This document shows, in pieces, positions 46,201-59,453 of a DNA stretch of 64,000 nt. Below the pieces are notes generated by a model. That model searched no databases and was not told the DNA's origin. It saw only the letters and a program-made list of their open reading frames with translations. Origin of the DNA: Thermothelomyces thermophilus ATCC 42464 (Eukaryota; Ascomycota; Sordariomycetes; Sordariales; Chaetomiaceae). The stretch lies in assembly GCF_000226095.1 (NCBI RefSeq), contig NC_016477.1, positions 1,116,001-1,180,000 of the forward strand. Direction: 5' to 3'. A program made the translations under genes and the position numbers. Positions within the stretch are counted from its first letter, which is position 1. Every line of letters starts with the position of its first letter.

Positions 46201-49200
46201 ACAGAAAGCGAGAGTGAGCGACGAGCAAATCTGAAGCGCTCTAGCGAGACTAGACGTGGTTAACAGAGGGTTGCTGCGTCTTCCTCTTAAGTCTAGTGCC
46301 GGGACTGGTGAAGTTGCGCAGAGTTTTGGGTCAGGAATCAGATAACGGATAATGCAGACGTGAGCTTGGAGTCCCCCTCGTCTCTTAAGTAGACAGAACC
46401 GGGGCTAGAGCTTTGATACAACCGGTATGGTAACGGGGGATGATGGCCTTAGATTGCTCTTCTCCCTGCGTAATCGCCCATGTACCAGAAGACGAGGCCC
46501 ATCGGCAGCCCCTTGTTAGGCTTGTGGACAGCAAATCCACATTGACTAACTCAGGGTCGGTCAAAGGACCGCACTGGACAGACAAAGCAAGAAGCCGCCG
46601 AATTGTCGGACCCTTGATTCGTGCCGTCACGCCGGCTAGTACCCTGGCCAAACAAATCAACACAGGTACCTCTTCTGGACCAGTGACGCATATTTTATCT
46701 CGGTGAGCCGTACGGCATCAGCCTGTCAGTCTACTCGTCCTTGCACAACAAGCTGAGCTGAGTTTAACCGCAGTCTCTCCGGCTTTTGCTTAATCTGGCT
46801 CTTGACGCTGCCGATTCCGTGAACGACGGCGTGATATAAGCCTATAGCCTGTGGCTGCCAGCGAGGGAAAGCCAGAACACAGTCAAGCTATGCCGGCTTC
46901 CTCGCTTTCCATGCATTAGCCCCCCTGCAACCACCCTACCGTCAGTACCCTCGAAACGAAGCAGGCCACAAGCAATTGTTTCGGCGGCAGAAGAAATTCC
47001 CCCCAGCCCCTAGCCATGAGATGAATGCACAATCGGCTACTTGCAGCCATGGGACAAGCTTCGGTGAGAGCCACTTCCGCTTCCAATCGGAGGGGCACAT
47101 GCCTTCCTGCCATCACGTGTATCGTTTCCCGAACGCTGCATTTGGGGAAAGGGGGGGGGGGGGGGGTATGAAATGAAAAGGCAAGAGCCAATAATTCTCG
47201 ATATCTCCTCGTTCAGAGGGTAAGGCTCTCGCCAGACGGAGAAAGCCGCCTCGGCCACCCGTATTGTAGTCAGCCCATTCAAGAACCCCACGGAGAGGAA
47301 GGTCTCTTGCGGTCTCCTTTAGCTTTCGGCCCTATAGGCATAACCTTCTCGGCCACAGCCGACAGAACCAAAAGGCAAAATCATCCGCGGTTGTCCAACT
47401 TGAGAGAGCGGGTTCTTCACCCGACACGCAAAATTAAGTTGGGAAAGTAGAACACGCTAACCATTCCTGACATGTGCTTGAGCATTCTGATAGCTCCACG
47501 GTCCAGTTTAGGAACTCGGGCAAGCTGAACAGCTCAACGAGTGGCGAGTGGGGTTGCGTCAGCCCGAGTAGATGATCGACGAGCAAGATTCCGGCAGCGA
47601 GCCAGCCCTAGCCAAGCAAGGGGTACGGCCCAGTCGGCTCATCTGACACGGGCAGGGAGCAACCACCATCCTCGTCCCACATTCGCGCCTCATGGTTGCG
47701 GTGGTTGTTGTTGACGCTGTTGTCTTGAGGAGAAAGGGGTTCGACCAAAAAAAAAAAAAATCCTCGGATGATTCTTCCTTCTCTGCCTTGGACGGTACTC
47801 GTCTGCCCTGAAACATGGGGGGGGGGGGGGGCTGCTAGCGCTGAGATACCGAATAGAGCGTATGAGAGGGCAATTCAGAGTACAATCGCTTGCGCAGCTT
47901 CCCGTCTGCTTCGAATCGACGCATCCGCCCACCCACCGATCCAACGTCAAAGCAGGAATAACGGAGCATCTTCGTGGCGGAGGGAAGATTAGCTAGCCCT
48001 GTTGTTTCAGATCCGATGTTCTTTCGGCCGTTACGTCGAGTGGCTTCGCGGCTTCGCAGCCGATTTGCGAGACGATTGGCTGGGCAGCTTCGGGCATCAT
48101 AGGAAATCGACAAAGATGGCGATACATCTTCGGGGGTTGGGCTCTCCAGATCGGCCCCGCAGGTTGGCAGGGTTCTCAGCCCTTCATCCCCGTTGTTACG
48201 AGGACATCCCCGGAGACGCCAGGAGGACTATCGCGACTGCCTTGCACCCCAATCATGGAAGTTCCCCGTTTCCACACACCCTTCTTCCATGGCCGCCATC
48301 GGGTCCGAACAAACACAAGCCAGGTGCTGGCAAGATCAGGCCCGTCTTGGGCGTCGGCCTGCCGAATCGGATCAAGCCTTGGCTGGTGGCGCCTCGAATG
48401 CCTCTGCCAGCGAGAATGGTTGTATACCGACGGCGGAACATGCCTGGCCCAAATCATAGGTGAGCCACAATGATGATTGCGTTATCTGTTTCTGCGGCAA
48501 GAAGAAGATGGTATCACGCACCATCTGTCGTCGTGGATGCCGTCGGCCAGCCTCCATCGGCTGCCGGACCGTTTCCGCGGGCGCGGGGAGCAGATGAGAT
48601 GCGACACGGACGACGGCAAAGCGCGTGCGCTGCACAGCTTGCCTTGTCCTTAAGCCACGTCCTGCTGCGGTACCCAGATCTTGTGCCAGGTGACACCTCA
48701 TCTCGCCCCGCCCCTCTTCCTGAGAGTTCTCGCCTAGGCAAGGGTTTGCGCAAGTGTTGTCGGCTAAGCAGTTATGGGACCATTGCGGATCGAGGAGCCT
48801 TGTTCCACTTTTCAACCTTTTCTTTTCAGTCGGCACGTCAGGAATCCGTTACATTGTCTTGCATGAACCACGCCTTGCCTGGACCCAACGGCCTCCACCC
48901 GGCATCTCGTTGTTCGGTAGCCGCCCAGGTCAGGAAAAGGTGCACACAAGACCTACGTCCAGCGATCGACCCACGGTGTTTGGGGCATCGAGCTATGGCT
49001 AACCGCTCGGACGAGGGGAGCAGATTGCAGCTCGAGCGGGTTTCGGATGAGGTTCAGTTTCCACGACTTAACGAAAAGACCCGGGTGGATCGGGGCTGGG
49101 TTCCAGTGGCAGTGGCAATTGAGTGGCTAAGGCGCCTAAACTACTCCGTACCGGTCCCGAAATCGTCTTCCGCGTTGCGCGCACTTTCCACGCTCATCAG

Positions 49201-52200
49201 GTGTTGGTGGAGGGAGCTGTAAGAGGCAGTCGCGGAGATGGGTGGACACGATGTGCCTAGCGGTCTTGCGTGCAGCAAAGTGTTGAGCTAGGCCAGCTTC
49301 TGCCGGGAGTCCCCACTTTGAACCACTTTAATCCACTAATCCGTACTCCGAAGGTATTAGCGTGCGCCAGGGACCCTGGCTGAGAGCAGGAACGATCAGT
49401 TACAAGCAGGACCCCACTCTAACAATTGACGACACCCTGCCAATATCCAACTTTCCCTGGCGCAGCGTTGCAGGCAAGAACTGAATCTGAAAGGACCTAC
49501 AGAGTACTGCAAGTACTGCCTGCGACGGGAGCGCCTACTATCTCCGTAATAGGGATACTAGGCTCCGCACAAATGTTAATCGGAATGCAAGAACGACCTC
49601 CTACCATTGTCAATGTGCGATCGCAGTCACGCCGTGCAACTTCAGAGCACCCCAAGATCTGTCACGAGATGGAGAGCACTGAGCCGGGTTTCTGGTCCAC
49701 AAGTCGCGTCCTGTGCCCATCTACCTTGTGGTGTCGCTACTCTCTGTTTCTGCGGTCGTGGCACAAAAGGTCTTCCCGGGTCGTCGGGCCCGTCTTCAAG
49801 AGCAAGGTTTACTGAAACTGTTTTGCAGTGACAAACACACCAGAGGCATAACAGCGCGTAGACCCTCGACCACGAAGCTCTGGGGATCAGGCTGATCTTG
49901 GACGGAAAGCCTTCCTGTTTTTGGATCACACTGGGCACCACGTCAGCAGCGACGGCCGCCCAGGCGGCGTGTCTCGCTGGGGAGACAATTGGTGGGATGA
50001 CGCGCCAACGCCAGCGCACAGAGGGTGTCAAGAGCGGGATTATGCGGTTCGGTTGGCGGTCGTCGTGCCAGAGCTCTTCGGCTGCAGCTCGAGCCCTCAT
50101 CGCTCCCCGCTCCTGCCCATCCTCTTCCCCCTTCGCCGCTGACAACTGAAAGCCCTAAGCTGCCCGTTGATGTCCAGAGGCCGGAGCTGCTCTGACCGGC
50201 TGCCTTGGCAAGCCTTGCTCATGCGTACTGTACTGTACCAAGGTTGCTCTGCACCCGACCTCCCTCACATTCCATAATGCGGCAGGCAGACGTGCGGGAA
50301 CTGAGCACTACCACACCGTCGAGGCCGTCTGCTCAGACAAGTTGAGCGCTCACTCGCCGGCGTTTCTCGGGCATATACAATATCCCGGCCCGAGCCGGGA
50401 TGCTCGCAGCCTCTTTGCTCCATCCTGTGGCCCAGTCTCAGTTGGCCGCCTCCCCCCCGCCCTTGTTGCCTTTCTGTCGGCGTTACGTCGGCTCACCATC
50501 TAAGCGTAGCTTCTCTGGGCCACCGCAGCTCGACTGCGTCGTTGTCCGATGAACTGTGAGCTTGCGGCTTCAGGTGCATCTTTGCTGCCCGACGAGTGGT
50601 TTTCTCATCTGTCCTGGCCGGCCTTAATTCGCGTTTGATATCCGTCCTCCCCACGCCCCCCCCCCCACCCTTCCCTCCACCCCAACACCAGAATGAAGAA
50701 CTGGATACCCTTGTTTCCGCCGGTTTCTTTCTGCAGCAGCTGGTGTGTGGACACACGACCTCCCTAGTAGAGTTAAAGAGCGGGGAGCGGGATCCGTAGG
50801 GTTGGCTCGGAACCTCAGGACGCTCCCAAGACAAAAGGGTACGAACAGGTACTTGTCCGAGGCTGCAGATACCGATCGACCTTACCAGGACGCCGCAAAA
50901 CAGGGTCACAACTAAACCCAACAATGGCGGGCTGCAACCCATGTTGGCCATGAAACTGACAAGCTCGATTTCAGAGCTTGTGACTCAAGCAGAAGAAAAA
51001 AGAGGGGAGGATGGAGGGAAGGCGTGCACCGTCGGCAACAGTGCCCTACACTAGATTTGCTTGTTAAGGCTTCGAACAAAGTATGTATTCTCTCGCCCGG
51101 CCTCTTCCAAGGATCTGAGGGCTGGGTTCTCTGGAAGGTGCTTCTCAGATGCCGACAAGGGAGCCGCTCCTCCGTTGTTGTTGACGGAAAGACACGCGTT
51201 GGCATATACTCGTCGAACCCTGTGGCTTCCCGGCATAGCCTGACTTCACTACGCACCGCGTCCCGGCGCTCAGCATCCGAGCAATGCCAGGTATTGGGCC
51301 CTGGTTATTCTCAGCGAGCCAACGCCCATAGTGATTCTACCGAGCTCGTTTACATCGAGCATGGCTCACATGTGCTGCATTCCCCGCAGTGCTTGCCTTA
51401 ACTCCCAAGCTGAGCCGAAACGTGTTACCAGAGCCAAGCAAATCACAGGGACGTATAGCCTTCCAGCACTGTCAATCTAGAAACCTAAGGGCTCATCTCC
51501 GCCATCTCCGGTGTGTAGCCGACTCAATCAGTACCCAGGAACCGTCGTTTCAGCCCATTGTTTGATCTTTTGTTCACAAACTGAAAGCCTTGTTTTTTGC
51601 CCATCTCCGGCCATCACAAACTTTGGTTGTGTTCCGAGGACAAGATAGTACCGATCAGAAAACCAATCAACTTGGGGGTAACGGCAGTTACACAAAAACA
51701 ACCACTGCGGTATTCCCGAGAGAGAGGCCGTGCAGGCTTTTCTCTGTCGGTACGTCCTTCGGGGCGCTAGGATCAAGATTCCCAAAATCGACACCAGGGT
51801 TCGACTTTCGAGCTGCAGGTGTAAACATCCCACCAAATGAACGCTGGGGGAACAAGGGGAGAGGGGGTTCGGGGGTTGGGAGGGAGTTCCTGGGAAGGGT
51901 AGATGCCCCGAGTTTACGCCGACCGCAGACTTGTGTTACGCACATCTCAGAGTCCTTCTCCTAACCCCCGCGATCGGCCGGTCCTCTAGTTACTCTGAGA
52001 GCTCATCAGGGAGATGAACAAATGCACAGGAACCGGCCCTCTGGGAACAGCCACTGCAGGGGGGGCCCGGATGCGCAACTCAACGGTAAAAGTAATGGGC
52101 CCGTTGCTAGAAGAGGTCTTTTCAGGTATGCCCGACTTCGCCCATGTTGCTCAAGGGCAACCGCCCACCCCTGATCGAGCCCCCAGTTTGACGTGACTTC

Positions 52201-53795
52201 CCCATTTTAACGACTGACCTCTCCCGATTAGGGACGCCCTGGCTTCTTCTGTGGTTGATCGCTGTCACAAGCCGTTCTTTCTGAGCACAACAAACATTTG
52301 CCGGAGCGGAAAAGACATTACAAGGTACCGCTGCGCGTTTCATGTGCGACCCCGGAAACAAGACCTCCAGCCGACGACGCCGTCCGACTTTGAAGCAGAT
52401 CAACAAGAAATTCTTCTTCCAGGGTTGAGAGATTAGCTAGCAGTTTGCTCCTAGGGCTGCCCAGAGTCATGCGATGATCTTTGGGCATATTCGCCACTAC
52501 GCGCCGGGAGCTGCTCAACGGAACGTATAGGACAATGCTATATATCGGAGGCAGAGATGACGAAACCTGCAACTGCGCCGGTCTAGGCACGCATATTTTC
52601 TGTCCTACGACCGACACATACGGTGCGGGTTCCGCGTCAGCCAGCGTTCGGACAAGGTGCCCATAAGGCTGTCAGCGTGTCTGCCCACCTTCGCCCCCTT
52701 CAACAGCAGTGGTCATGCGGCCTGGAGTCCGCTTTCCGACGCCGACGTGACTGCACACGGCTTGGGTCTGGTACGGGGCGTGGGGTCCAGTGAGGCTCTG
52801 GGTTCGTCCTAAAGGTTGCTTTGCCTCATGGGCGGCGGCAGCTCGCCCACTAGATCAGCGTTCTTCGTCTGCCTGTAGGCATCAGCACCGCGTCGGCTGT
52901 CGCGTGGTCCGGGTTGAACAAGATGCAATGGGACTGCTTGATGTCCCCCTCAAACCAAGTCGTACACAGTCCGTCTCGATCTACGGAGGCCTAGCCCCAA
53001 GACCTCTGCATAACCCCAAGCACCAGGCCTGTCGTACAGGCGTCGTGGCGGGATGGGGAACTGGTGCGCTTTCTACCAACCGCAGGAGTCCAAACGGATG
53101 AGGCCCGCCAACGGTCGAGACCCAGAGGCAGAGAGAACCATCGGAAGGGCAATCAAGGGGCAGGACGCTTCGGTACCGAGCGGGCAATGGAGCAAGCGAC
53201 GAGGTGGGAGGGGCGGCATCCGATTCGTAAAGCGGGCAACCCTCCGAGAGCAGCGAAACCCGTCCGCGGAAGCCAGGAATGGCAGCGAAGCAAAGGAAAG
53301 GCCCGGCGGCCGCCGCGTCCAGTGTACGCACACCATGGGGCGCGCATTCGGGCAGTCTAGCTTCTGACATGTTGAAGGCCTAACACCTGCCAACGCTAGA
53401 CGTCCAGGTAGCACGACGCCAGACCAGCCTCGGTCGGGCACGAGGCACCGCAGCCGCGGTCTCAAAAAGTGTCAACATAGCCCAAACAACCATCGTGGCC
53501 GCCGAGCAGCTGCCCGATCGGATGGGCCTGGATGATGCACGTCATGCTCTGCGAGCTCGAAACGAACATCAAATCCAATCCGATCCACTCGGGACGCAAG
53601 GCATGGAGCATGCTGCATTCCTGACGTGCAAGGTCGCGTAGGACGAGGCAGTTCCGCCGAGACGCACCGGTCAGAATCATCAAGGAGCGGGAAAAAATGG
53701 TGAGAGGCGTAGATGGAGAAGAGCGCTCCAAGGGAGCAGAGTGGTTCGAGACCCGCTCCTTCCCCGGCGTCAATCCGGTGCCGCGTGTATGTTTG

Positions 53796-53831
<36 letters not shown>

Positions 53832-54730
53832 CTCTCTCTCTCTCTCTCTCCCCCCCCGGCATATTCCGTAGATGGCGCACACGACTCTTTCCCCCCGAAT
53901 CTGCACATCATCAGGGGCGCGGGGGGGGGGGGGGGGGGGAGCGCAGCGCTCTCGCGTTTCCTTGAGCCGCCACGAAAGGCAGCACCCGGTCTGAAGTGGG
54001 CAGGTCGCCGTGGCAAGGCGACCTTATCTCGAGAGCCTGCCAAACGGTAACACTGGAATTTTTTTCTTTCTTTTCTCCTATTGTCTTCTCACATTTGTCT
54101 CTGCTGGGTCAGGCTGGTTAGTACAGCTGTTTTGGTAGTAAACGACAATTAGCCGATGTTGTTTTTGAGGTTGAGTATGTACTGACGTACTGTAGTACGG
54201 ATGATATATGTAATCCGTACAACAGAATCCCTTGGGAAGCCTTCGGCAGCTGCGCACAGACCAACGGTTTTCCATTCTTCGGACCCTTGATTCACGATGA
54301 GTGTCGCCACGGAGCCTGTTGCACCTGCTGCGATACACAGTACATGCACTACGCAGTATATCATCGCCGGTGGTTTGTGGCCTGCCAGTCAACGGGCAGT
54401 AGGTACGTACCAACCTCCAACTTTAAGCGTGCTCTGTACACAGATGCATTGCCACTGTGCAAGCCTTCCACCCCAATTTACTGTTTACGTCCCCCATCAG
54501 GGTCGTAGCATCCCTTGCCTCAGGCCTCCGTATGCCGGTCTCCTGGACTGGAAGGTGCGCTGACTCGACAGGAAGCTGCCAGGTAAATCCGCAGCATCCA
54601 ACAGGGGCTTGCCGTTTTCGAAAGAGACGTGCCTTCCCTGCTCCGTATTCTGCTCCCGAGCTTCCCTTGAGCTGCGAGTTTCCGGGAGCCAAAACCAACT
54701 CGACACAAACCAATACCCGCAATTAGGGTA
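43287..54730. other. Gene-poor 11.4 kb region
   Basis: No complete gene could be supported. The left 1-2 kb may contain the 5' leader and first exon of the VIB-1-like gene; a strong minus-strand GTAAGT donor at about 44550, preceded by a nine-codon frame from ATG, is a candidate. The rest has only short, unrelated frames. It includes poly-G runs at 47151 and 47817, a poly-A run at 47747, the AC/TC/C compound microsatellite at 53799-53857, the poly-G run at 53921, and TACGGAGTA (reverse) at 49142. Confidence 0.5.
53799..53857 (+). repeat. Compound AC-TC-C microsatellite
   Basis: Fifteen AC units are followed by eleven TC units and a run of C. A run of 19 G follows about 65 bases later (53921-53939). 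Confidence 0.92.
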
Positions 54731-56438
54731 ATGCCGAAAAAACGACACCTAAACAAGTACTCCAAGCCGCAATCCACCCCACCAGCGTTGCTCAGCAGCA
54801 CGGGTACCCGCAGAAACGACAGCCACCATGGTGCGTCACCCGGTCTTCCCGCTGCACCGACCCGTGCCCCCTCGTGTGCCTGGCCGTTTGAGTGGCGGTT
54901 CTGGCCTGGGGTCACGGAGATGCGTGTTTTCTTTATTTTCTTTGCTTTTCTTTGTTCTTCTTTGTTTTTCTTTGTTTTGGTTGTCTCTCTCGTGTTTCTT
55001 CTCCGGGTGTGCGGAGATGTTGTTGAGGAAGGGGGTGGGCAAAGCACGATGTGGGGGAGACTGACATGCTGCAGATGACTCCTCTCATGGCCGCGGGGTC
55101 AACGAGTTGCTCGCCAGCCTCCGCCGCACCGGCCTGAGCGGCAGCGGACAGCAGGTGGCGGATGTGGTCCGGCCGACGGTGCCGCCCGCAATCCGCCAGA
55201 TTCTGCAAATCCCCGAGACGCCGCCGCCGCGCCCACGGCGACCTGTTCGGGTCGGACGGGCCGGGACGAGGCTTCCAGCAGGCCCAGCGCCGCCACGCAG
55301 CTGGCTTTCTGGTCCCGAGAGAGCCGGGAACGCTCTCCGGCGCTCGGCGATCGGATACGGCGCGGCAGGCGGTTACGAGAAGCAGTCGCTGCCTGGGGCG
55401 AACTTGCCTGCGCGCGGGAGTCTCGCCGACATGGTGCTCCGCCGCATGGTCCTCGACTGGGAGTGGCAGAAAGAGTACTGCCAGTACCACTTGTATGAAC
55501 TTCCCACCAAGCTTCGGGTCGCCTTAGTCGTGTACCTCGTCACCTATACCCGGGAGGGCGTGTCCCTGCAGGATCTTCAGGCTATCCTGCTCCCTCCACG
55601 GGACGTGCCGGAGTATCAAGAAGACCCGAGCCTCGCCCCCAGCGTCGTAAATGAGTATTTCCATTACCTCGACCTCTCCGGGTCGGTCGGCCGGTCCCTG
55701 AAGCTCCGCGAGCTCTCCGATTTCCTCTTTCCCCCACAGCCAAAGTCCATCGAGCTGCAAGAATCCTGGGAGGATGCTACCGAACAGTCCCCCGCCGGCG
55801 TCCCACGCCCGCTGCTCCCCAACCTGACCCACCTCTCCCTCGCGCTAAGCCCTACAACCTCATCCTCCTCGTCTCCTCCCCACGGCGCCGCCGCCGCCAC
55901 TCCTACCACTGTCTCCTGGCGCCACCTCCTCGCCTTGGCGGCTCACCTCCCAGGCCTGACGCATCTGAGCCTCGCGTTCTGGCCTGAGCCGTCCCTGACA
56001 CCTAATGCCAGGCTGGCCACAGTGGTGTCGCCGCAGACGGGCCGCACCGTACCCTACGGCGGCACGGGACCCTACAGTCACTCGCTCGATGACGACTGGG
56101 CGGAGCAGGTGTTAATCCTCCGCCGGCTCAGCAGAAGCCTGTACGGGCTCGAGTACCTCGACTTCACGGGATGCGGGGAGTGGTTCCCCGCACTGTGGGC
56201 GAGCGCCGGCGAGGGGGATACGGTGGACTGGAGCGGCGCCTGGGGGAAGGTGGAAACACTTGTTATGTTTCCGGGGTACCGGCTGAGGGAGGATGCCGAT
56301 GCGGCTGAGACGGCAAGGTATTGGGAGTATGTGGATTGGGCTCGACGGGTGGAGAGGCATGTGAGGTCGCGAAGGGCAGGGAAGGGGAGGTTTATCACTG
56401 TCGAGACATCTAGACGGCCGGGGGAGATAGGGTGTTAG
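54731..56438 (+). CDS. Conserved fungal protein of unknown function, LRR-like C-terminal half
   Basis: Two exons (54731..54830, 55075..56438) give 487 residues. The 244-base intron has a GTGCGT donor, CTGAC branch site and GCAG acceptor. The start MPKKRHLNKYSKPQSTPP is basic. A short helix VNELLASLRRTGLSG follows, then IRQILQIPETPPPRPR and PAPPRSWLSG. The middle, LADMVLRRMVLDWEWQKEY, and THLSLALSP, THLSLAFWP and LEYLDFTGCGEWFP look like irregular leucine-rich repeats, as in F-box or LRR proteins. I recall proteins with this layout in many Pezizomycotina, some under doubtful names, but I know of no tested function. No transmembrane segment, signal peptide or catalytic motif is visible. It is convergent with the folate-synthesis gene. 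Confidence 0.8.
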
Positions 56439-56803
56439 AATACAACGATCAATGAGGCGCCTAACTACGCTTGGGTTGTTGCGCTTTTTATTATAGCTTT
56501 GCTGGTTATCGTGACAGCAACCTATAAGCGAGGTATTGCCTCTCAACATCCACAGAGAAAAGAGCTTGTTTCGCCAATTGCCACAACATTTGCCTCGCGG
56601 GCCTCCTTGTGTCGATGCCATCCATATTCATTCCCTTGCCTGATGCATTCACAGATGTTTTACCAATTCAGATACCGGAAGAAAAAATGAGACTCCACCA
56701 CCCGGTTTTCGATGTTGAACCCATATGTGTACAAAAGTACAGGGGAAAAAAAAGGAAGAAAACAAAAAAACAACCCGACGTGTTGAAACTCGCAGCTGAC
56801 CAG
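56439..56803. other. Convergent 3' region
   Basis: The 365 bases between two genes that end towards each other contain no gene. An A-rich stretch at about 56745-56775 may belong to a 3' end signal. Confidence 0.5.
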
Positions 56804-58652
56804 CTAATACCTCCAGATGGCGTCCGCCATCGCCACCACCTGAGCCATCTCCCTCACGTCATGCACCCTCACCACATCCGCCCCGCCCTGCACAGCCGCG
56901 GCAACCGTGGCCGCCGTTCCCCAGATCCTCTCCTTGGGCGTCGGCACCCCGGTCACCCTGCCGATGAAGCTCTTGCGGCTCGACCCGACCAGCCACGGCA
57001 GGCCCTGCAGGCCGGGCCAGCTCCTCAGCTCGTCGAGGCGGCGGAGGACGTCGACGTTCTGGGGGCCGACCTTGGCGAAGCCGAGGCCGGGGTCCAGGAC
57101 GATGCGCCACCGCCGCACGCCCGCCTCCTCGGCGGCGCGGACGCGCGCGAGCAGCTCGCGCGCGATGCCGCCGATCAGGCCGCCCTGCTCGGCCGGGTAC
57201 TCGGCCAGGCCGTTCATGGTGGCCGGGGTGCCGCGCATGTGCATGAGGCAGACGGTGGCGCCGAGGCGGGCGACGGTGGGCAGCATGGCCGGGTCCATGG
57301 ACCCGCCCGAGACGTCGTTGACGATGTCGGCCCCCGCCGCCACCGCCGCCTCCGCCACCGCCGCCCGGTACGTGTCCACCGACACGAGCACCGGCCGCGA
57401 CCCGAACTCCTCCCGCACCAGCCGCACCGCCGGCACCACCCGCGCCAGCTCCTCCTCCAGCGGCACCTCGGCCGTCCCGGGGGCCGTCGACTGCCCGCCG
57501 ATGTCGATCATGGTCGCGCCCGCGTCCAGGAAGCCGGCGATGGTCTCCTTGAGGCGGGCGGCAGCGGTGTCGGCGGCGGTGGTGCCGGCGTCGTCAGCAG
57601 CGCCTTGGGCGGGGATGATGGGCTTGTGCTGTCCGCCGTCCGAGAAGGAGTCCGGCGTCATGTTGAGGATGGCCATGACGTGGGTCTTGCGGGACGGGTT
57701 AAGGGCCTGGATGGGCGGGTGGTGCGAAGAGAGGGGCGTCATGGTGGTGAGCGGGGTCTTGGAGGGCGGGAGGGCGTCGAGGTAGTCAACCGTCAGACGC
57801 CAGGGGCGGGAGGGGTCAATTGGCTTGTCAGGGATGAGTCTGTGTGTGAGCGGTTAGTTACAGAATGACTCTGGAAAAAGAAAGGGGGAAAAAAATTGCC
57901 GTATGATATGAGAGATTAACATACTCGGCCAGCGGTCGGAGGACAAATTCACGTTCTGCGATGCCAACGTGAGGGATCTTGAGACGCTCATGGTCAAACT
58001 GGATGTTATCGTAGAGGAGAATGTCGAGATCGATGTTTCGGGGCCCCTTGTCGATGAGCTTCTTGCGGCCCAGCGACTTCTCGATGTCTTGAAGCGCGTC
58101 CAAGAGCTCGAGCGGCTCCAAGGTCGTCTCGACCTGGCGGGATAAGGGGGCGCTACGTCTTAGTCACGATCCGGCAACGAGGTGGGTGAACCTGAGTTTC
58201 TCCAAGGCTTGACGAACCTCGCAGGCGCCGTTGACGAATCTATCCTGGTCTAGCACGTACATGGGCTCCGTCTCCCACAGACTGCTCGTCCGCTTCACCC
58301 TGATGCCCCTCGCATCCATCTCGTTGCACGCCTTCTCGATCCAGCCGATGCGGTCGCCCATGTTGCTGCCCAAGGCGATGTACGCCGTCCGCTTGCGCGG
58401 CGCTTCCTGCACCGCGCTCATCTTTGCCGGCAGATCCAAGACACGGTCTGGGTTGAAATTCCGGGGCAGTGTGTATTTTTGGAAGTCGAGCGATCGCGTC
58501 GACCGCGAAAATTGTCTGCTCTCAATCCTGCTCACGCGCCGAGCCTGAATAAGCTGAGATACATGGCGAGCACGGGGTGGCAGGCTATGTGGCGATTTCA
58601 ATGGCGCCGACGCGACAAGAGAGAAGCGCTTCATCATCATCTTGTGGCGCAT
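56804..58652 (-). CDS. HPPK-DHPS bifunctional folate-synthesis enzyme, mitochondrial
   Basis: Three exons, complement(56804..57839, 57925..58133, 58218..58652), give 559 residues. Residues 1-75 are basic and Ser-rich, like a mitochondrial presequence; Met1 or Met5 could start it. HPPK (about 89-240) has TAYIALGSNMGDR and the signature GPRNIDLDILLYD (175-187). DHPS (about 265-559) has VMAILNMTPDSFSDGG, MIDIGGQSTAPG, VSVDTYRA, DIVNDVSGG, IVLDPGLGFAK and GSSRKSFIG. The enzyme makes 6-hydroxymethyl-dihydropterin pyrophosphate and joins it to p-aminobenzoate; DHPS is the sulfonamide target. The dihydroneopterin aldolase domain at the front of yeast FOL1 is absent, so that step must come from another gene. 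It is divergent from the nitronate monooxygenase gene. Confidence 0.94.
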
Positions 58653-59453
58653 ACCGAGATCATTTCGATCGAGTGTGAGAATCCAGCGTTTGCCTGCAAC
58701 ATCGGAGGATCCACTGATGTTAGTCGGGTTAGGGTTGATCGAGTATCGAATAGTCCGTACGGATTACAGTCTTGTTAGCAGCGCACGGCTGATCTTTTCC
58801 GTCGCCTTGTGCCGTGAACGGTCGACCGACGACAACCCTGGCAGTCCACATTGCCGGTTGCTAGAGTTGTGCTTGAAGATCGGTTCGAGGTATTAAACAT
58901 ATACATACATGTAAAGCACGCCGTTCGATGAATAAACGCGGCTGGAGGAAGACTGTTCGCTTGCGCAAATGCTGGAATTGTCATTTAAGAAAATAACATA
59001 TAACTTTTCCGTGTCATAGTTTGGCTACGGTGCTGGCTCCTTTGTGTATTATGGCCAGTTTCGGTCCAAAGTCGGCCAGCGAACTACACACGACACGGTG
59101 CACATCCCGCTTCCGGCTCAGGAAGGCCGACGAGACGCCGCCAGAGATCGCTGGTGCCTCGGCTCCGTTGCACCTCCGCACTCTTCGGACCCGAAACAGG
59201 TTTAGCGCAGAGCGGCGGGCAACCTCGGCACAAAGCACATGGCCGGCTTGGCGGGCCCCAGCATCCCCATGTTCCTGGGGTTCAAGATGGCGGCTCTTCC
59301 CCAGGTCTTCGGGAGATATCTGAGCTGCTTCTCCCAACTGAGTCGAGGTTCTCCTGAACAGTGCGCGACCTCTGCTTTTTTTCCCTCTTTTTGAATGTCG
59401 AGTTTCTTCGTTTCTGTTTAATACTACTCAATCGTTTTAGACCAACAGACGCC
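58653..59453. promoter_or_regulatory. Divergent region between the HPPK-DHPS and nitronate monooxygenase genes
   Basis: About 800 bases separate the two start codons and should hold both promoters. No single TATA box stands out. Short frames here show no domains. Confidence 0.45.

Noticed and set aside
56609-57868. A 419-codon plus-strand frame and a 292-codon one over the folate gene
   Set aside because: They are antisense shadows of the HPPK-DHPS exons, rich in Arg, His and Ala as expected from reverse reading of GC-rich codons.
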